NCBI GenBank assembly: GCA_013339895.1
Contig: JABACO010000003.1
Span: forward strand, 5,606,537-5,670,536
Length of the DNA stretch: 64,000 nt
Origin: Ephydatia muelleri
Lineage: Eukaryota > Porifera > Demospongiae > Spongillida > Spongillidae
Reading direction: 5' to 3'
Of this stretch, positions 58,520 through 64,000 are shown one piece after another. Each line of letters opens with the position of its first letter. The first letter of the stretch is position 1. Below the pieces are notes generated by a model. That model did no database searches. It saw only the letters and a program-made list of their open reading frames with translations, and had not been told where the DNA came from. Position numbers and translations under genes: made by a program.

Positions 58520-59962
58520 TGCTGTACTGCAGAATGTGTGGACAAAGGCTAATGAAGAGGAACACAAAAAGGACTGCCATGACATTTGCAGCCGAACTGC
58601 AAATTGCTTTTAGCTCTAACATTTATCCTTACTGATAACTCTCAAATTCATCTGAACGTTTTGCCTTTGCTGTCAATGCAGAGAGTTATCAGTGCTAGGC
58701 AGAAGGAGTGTACCATAGGTGTGACTGGCACCGTTTGTCTGGGAAGTACATAGAGATGAAGGGTGTAAGGTGCATGCTATTTTGTCAGTAACATAATCAA
58801 TATCAATGTCAGTGCAAAGCTCATGTCACAAAGCTTACAGTTGGCACAGGTCATCTACTAGGCCTCACACCAAACAATCTCATTGTGCATCGTTTAATAA
58901 TTGCCCCTCCTCCGGTCTTGTCACATGAGCCCTACTCACCATTGGCAATGTGACTGCCAGGAACAAGTTGAAAGTATTAGTGTGTCAAACATTCTGTCAC
59001 AGCCCCTTGAAGCATCATGTCGTAAGCAGGCCTGCACAAGACGTGTTGTGGAGCGGGTAACAGCATCAACCACAGTGTGTCCTTGCTGCTCTGAGGACAG
59101 CTAAGTACCATCTGTCCTGATAGAGAACGAGGTGCACACACAAGTTTCTATTGCAGAAGCAGGCATTGCAAACATTGCAATTGGCTCTGCTTAAGTATTG
59201 GCTATAAAAGCCGGCCTGGCTATTCCATGGAACAGAATGAGAATTCTTAGACTGTAAATTATTACACACACAGCTCCAACAATAACTTAAATTTGTCCAG
59301 GTAGCTCAAAGTATCAGGTGTTTTTCTGGCTGTGGAGGTAGGACGCGCCACATCTAAAGACAAATTGTGGGTGACATTTCCTGTCCCTTCTGGTGGTGGT
59401 GAGCTTAGAGGAGCTCCTCTGGTTTATTTGTGCATATAGCTCTAACAGTACTGGAACTGTAACGTTACAAGCACATTGATCATGCACTCTGTCGGAAGAA
59501 CTGCACTAAACAAATAGCCCAATTCTACAGAAGCAAAAAAAACATACAGAAATACTGGTCATTGCCTTTTCCAAAATGGATCTGAATTTCATTGACGAGG
59601 CACTGGCACAAACTCATGCATTCGATATGTTAATACACTTCTATGAGTTTATGTGAACTTTAGAAAGACTGCACAATTGATTTTTACACAGAACAGTCCA
59701 TTGAAAGGTTTTTATGTTCTTTCCTGAATGCTTTCCTCAGGCAACAGTCCCCATCAGAACGCATGTACTGGAGGATCATGGTACACTGTATTCCACCCAC
59801 GTTCGCTTTGGCTGCCTAGGTCCTGAGTTTATTCATGCTAAGTGTACAGGACTTAGCCTAGCATACACAGCAGTGACTGATAAAGCACAGCATCTGCTGT
59901 GTATAGTCAAGGAACACTTAATAAGTATTGAAAAAATTAACTTAGTTCTCACTTTTGTGTAA
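58520..59962 (+). pseudogene. RAG1-N-like transposon gene remnant (copy 3)
   Basis: Collinear with copy 2: YCRMCGQRLMKR at about 58,522; RING-like ILSQPLEASCRKQACTRR then CPCC at 58,990-59,100; and a longer C-terminal part, VLEDHGTLYSTHVRFGCLGP followed by KAQHLLCIVKEHLISI, to 59,940. Several conserved Cys are lost here (CTRC to CTRR), which marks relaxed constraint. Confidence 0.6.
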
Positions 59963-60572
59963 GCCTTGAACCAGCAACAGCAATCCATAGGTGTCTTGTG
60001 CCATGTGCACATTATAGAAGTGTCTTTATCATATCCATATGGTGTCATGCAGGCAATCGACAACTCAGCTCTAAACCCTTCAGAGAAACGAAAACAATAC
60101 GTCTTTCATACAACCTTCCATTCCACACGGCGTAATTAAGCTGCTGGTAGATGATCGAAAAGCCAACAAAAATGGCGATTTTTAAAGCGTTGGAACACCT
60201 CTTCAGAAAATTCGGCGACACACGCCTTTAGTAAACACTACTGCAAGTAGCATTCAGATGCACGTAAATTGCCATAGCCTTTGGAACCCGTACGCGCTGG
60301 AATACGTCGAGCCACAAAACTGGGCGCGTTAAGTTTAAGGCCACGTGATTTGATACATCATCATCTGTTCACTGTTGTACTCCGTGCGCATTGCGCATTC
60401 ATCAGGGATTTGGTTGTGCGATTCGTTGCTATGGGACGGCAAACCAGGCCTAATTTCGTCGACGTGGTATTGCAGGGCGGCAAACGACAATTCAATTTGT
60501 GGCTGACGTGGTACAAATAGAATCACCAGAACTGTTCTGTATGCATTTTGCCCGAGTGACTACCGCACAGCC

Positions 60573-63500
60573 ATGCAGCGATCTGGTCCGCAAACAATGA
60601 ACTTTGTCCTCCAAATACTACTCCTAGCGGCGCTTGGAGGTTATGCGGTTGTCAAATCCGAGTATAGTGCTCCGATTTCCATTTCCCCAGGGGATGGATT
60701 ACAAAGCTACTTGTGTAACGGCTTGCTTATTAAATCGAATACGACTCTCGTATTAGGCGCCGGAGAACATCTCATATCTTCTGGACCGCTCGGCTGTTTC
60801 GTCTCTAACGTAAGTAACGTTATGATACTTGGATCCAATAGTGGTGAATCGATAATTCGTTGCCAAGGGGACAGACTGCGTATCGCGTTTGTATCTTTGC
60901 AAAATCTGACAATTGAGAAAGTAAATTTCGTTGGATGCAACGGATCCGGCCTATCTGCCATCTTATTCTTCCAGTTTGCGCATTACGTATCCCTTCGCCA
61001 CTGCACGTTCCGAGCAACAGTCCTGGGTACAGCGTGGCTGCCGAGTCCTCTGGAAATATCGACATCACGAACTGCATGTTCCAAAGCGCACCGAAATATC
61101 TTCATTTGAGGGAAACGGCGCATACGACTGAGTGGCTCCACTAATGATACCACTATCTCAGGCTCCACATTTCAGGGCAACACAATTAATTATGGTGAGT
61201 TAATATTGATAAGCGGCTCGAAAGGGAAAATGTATATCTCAAATTGCATATTCCGATACAACAGCGTGGCTTCTTACTTAATAAGAATAACAGCAACACG
61301 TGAAATCATTGATATCACAAACTGTGCATTTGAGAACAACAATAGAACAACATTGGTATCGATTGATTCAGATGGTTCAATTATTTATATCACAGATGGC
61401 ACGTTTCGTTATAATTATGCGACCATGTTGTTGGACCTGACAGGATCAAGTGAAATCATTTATATCGCAAACTGCAAATTTGACAGCAACGCTGACTCAT
61501 GGCTATGGATTCAACCAAAAGGTCCAGTTAAGATCACAGATAGCACATTTCGTTCTAATTATGCTGTGTGGTTTAAAGTCACTTCTGAGAAAAGTAACGG
61601 TGTCCAAGTAAATGATCCAACGACTTCTCTTAGCATCACAAAGTGCACTTTTCTGGGCAACAGTTTTAGGTATTACTTACTTATACTACAAAGTAGGATT
61701 GGCAACACGTACATGAATGGCTGCATATTCGAAGGTAATTCTATCCAAGATAGTATGGTATTGTATTATGGGTTAGTTGCCATAGTCGTCAGTTTTTTAA
61801 ATTATCAGGCAGCCTTTACATTGCAGACACTAGATTCGAGTCAACTACAGGTCACAAAACACTATCACTATACAGCAAACACCTGATTCGATCTCGATCT
61901 CAAATAGTACGTTTACAGATGTCGCTTTCTATGTGTTCACAAATTTCAATGATACGGAGACGAGAAGCCTCAAAACGTCAATTAATATAACAGATTGCAC
62001 TTTTCAAAACGGCACTCTAGGTACGCAACCACTGGTCCTACTGCTGTGGAACCCTCAGCACCGTTTATATTTCACGTTGCACATTTCAAAGAATAACTTT
62101 GGAGCGCTCAGGATATACGAGTTCCTTCCAATCAGTCTGAATGTTACCATTACAGACTGTACATTTCTGAATAACAACGGTTTATTTGGAGGAGCAGTTT
62201 TGATTAATTCGAAAGGAACATTTCTCATCGTCAACTCAACATTTGTCAATAACAGTGCAACGGTAGGAGCAGCTATGATGATTACAAATGATCCAGGTCC
62301 AGATGCTGTCGCAACGAATGAGCTGTGCAAAATAACTTTGTTGGATGTAGTGATTCAAAATAACTACTGCAATGGTCAAAATTTTGACGAAACAAGGGGA
62401 GGAGCCATATGGTTTAGTGGAGCCTTGGTGAACATAGGCGGAACTGCATACAAGAAAAGTCAGTTTATATCCAATGGTCCCCAAGGGGCCATACAAGGAG
62501 CAGATGGCTATCTTAATTTCTGGGGTAAGGTCACATTTGCCAATAACTCAGGAGAGAATGGTGGGGCTATCAACGTTCTGAATGTGCAGCTTTCTTTTCT
62601 AGCCAATTGTGTTGTTTCCTTTGTTTCAAACATAGCCTCAAGATTTGGTGGTGCTATTTACAATGAAGGACGTAAAAGAAACAGCTTCTACATCAATGCT
62701 GGAATTCTTCAGAGTAGGAAATATTGTGCTATTTTTAAGAATAATGGCAGTGTTACCTTCCAAAATAACCATGCTCAACTGGCTGGCGATGCTATTTATG
62801 CAACACCTATTTATGACTGCTATTCTTATGACAGAAAAAAGTCCATTTTGGATACCTATCTAAATGAAACTAATGTGATATTGGATATGTATCCAAATGC
62901 ATTTAAAGTGAAGATGTCTTCTAATAATTCCCAAATTGTTTCCACTCCATATAAAGTGCATATCTGCCAATCCAATGATCGAGATCCTTCCAAAAACAGT
63001 GCACAATACGACCTGGATATGTACCCAGGGTACATTGCAACTGAATGTGACCACAGAGGACTCCGCACATATTCTTTCTCCAAGTGCGGTCTATGCACAA
63101 ATCAAAGTAATTGGTACACAACAGATCAGACTTGGAGCCCAGCAGGATGTTCAGTGGGTAGGAAAAGAATGCACTACATTGGCATATCAGATCTTTGGCC
63201 CTGAAAGGACAACATTCAACCTCCTGCTGTCAAGCTACCCAGGGTATGCTCCCACTGTCCTTAAGGTGCACCTTCAACCATGTGTAGCGGGATTAGAACT
63301 ACATGTTTCATCAGATAGATGTGTCTGTTCAAACTTTCTCACCGATGCTGGGCTACTATGTGATACAGCTCTAGGAACAGTCATAAGAGGTGGAACTCGA
63401 TGGATAGGTGTGTACATACATGAAAACAAATCCATTCCAGCTACTGCATATGTTTGTCCTTTGAATTACTGCAAAAATATGACTCAAATCTCTCTAGCAA

Positions 63501-63999
63501 ATCCTGAAACTTGTGCAGTGGAGGACGCACTGGTATTCTATGTGGTCATTGCTCTGATGGCTACAGTGTGGTCTTTGGTTCATCTGTGTGCCGGATATGC
63601 TCGAATATGTGGCTCATTACAATTCTCATGTATGCTGTACTTGGGGCCTTATTAGTGGCTGTGCTATTTGCTCTAAATCTTACAGTAGCACAAGGAACCC
63701 TCTATGGACTCCTCTTCTATGCAAACATCATTCAAGTCAATGCCACCATATTTTTCAACCAATCAGTACTGAGTCCCTTACAGGTCCTGATATCTCTCCT
63801 CAACCTTGACTTGGGTTTCCACTGTGTTTCTATGATGGTATGGATGACGCCGCCAAGGCAGCCTTCAGTTTATATTCCCCACCTACCCCTCTCTCTCACC
63901 ATTACTGTCATTGTGATTTGTCACTACTGCCTTCGTAGAAATACTATGAACAGAAACTGCTTTGACAGAATTAGCTACCTAATAGGACAAAGAGCTGTG
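60573..63999 (+). CDS. Beta-helix/multipass membrane protein gene, copy 2 (runs off the window)
   Basis: The start Met at 60,573 precedes a hydrophobic signal peptide (NFVLQILLLAALGG). The extracellular region (about 60,700-63,250) has many repeats of the form Asp-Ile/Ser-x-Cys-x-Phe (ITDSTFRSNY, VTITDCTFLNNN, FLIVNSTFVNN) with an outward Asn pattern, a right-handed beta-helix. Then come CVAGLELHVSSDRCVCSNF and a Cys-rich GILCGHCSDGYS-type module at about 63,530. Membrane segments begin at about 63,605 (WLITILMYAVLGALLVAV) and continue past the end. Frameshifts near 61,015, 61,800 and 63,505 split the frame. The first is shared with copy 1, while the last is absent there. Function is unknown; a surface receptor is plausible. 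Confidence 0.7.
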
Positions 64000-64000
64000 G

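Larger units (their letters stand above)
50572..63999. repeat. Segmental duplication, copy 2 (with gypsy insertion)
   Basis: It begins AAGGTGACACAGAGAG and is collinear with 10,249-14,739 and 38,342-42,000. It lacks the giant transposon but contains a gypsy element, a CA repeat and a 23-bp minisatellite that copy 1 does not have. It continues past the window end. Confidence 0.85.

Overview
The window is metazoan nuclear DNA. It has GT-AG introns, many animal-type transposons, and almost no intact long reading frame outside mobile elements. A gene family that joins an extracellular beta-helix to a multipass membrane domain, together with several transposon families common in marine invertebrates, suggests a sponge or similarly basal animal. 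That placement is an inference at moderate confidence. Single-base indels are frequent, especially at about 35.8-42.2 kb. Many broken frames may therefore reflect unpolished sequence and not true decay.

Layout. 1-5.5 kb: minisatellites, CT/GT microsatellites, a small TA-flanked element holding ten 40-bp repeats, and a fold-back sequence. 5.5-6.5 kb: the 3' end of a Ty1/copia retrotransposon. 6.9-9.2 kb: a decayed gene of a transposon-like family whose zinc module resembles the RAG1 N-terminus. 9.7-10.2 kb: a retroelement C-terminal domain. 10.25-14.74 kb plus 38.34-42.7 kb: the first copy of a segmental duplication, made of gene remnants followed by a beta-helix/membrane-protein gene. 50.57-64 kb: the second copy, interrupted by a Ty3/gypsy element (52,785-57,803).

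The main discovery is at 14,740-38,332. The first duplication copy is split by a 23.6-kb segment with about 42-bp terminal inverted repeats (TIRs) and a 9-bp target duplication. The second copy preserves the empty site near 60.41 kb. The insert is therefore a giant DNA transposon. It carries a minus-strand multi-exon gene (15,497-22,339) that reads: unknown N-terminal module, acidic 8-residue coding repeat, PHD finger, Mutator-like DDE transposase, ubiquitin-specific protease (USP, peptidase C19), Ulp1-type SUMO protease (C48), acidic tail. Most of its remaining length (about 22.64-38.19 kb) is an array of roughly 90 copies of a 173-bp satellite with higher-order structure.

A second complete DNA transposon lies at 46,397-49,498. 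It is Ginger-like, with TGTAAG TIRs, CTGG target duplications, an intron-containing retroviral-type integrase and its own Ulp1 protease with a complete-looking catalytic set. An OTU-protease fragment sits just upstream, at 43.8 kb. The window thus holds four separate ubiquitin/SUMO-deconjugating protease units, two of them inside complete transposons. No tRNA, rRNA or CRISPR array was recognised.
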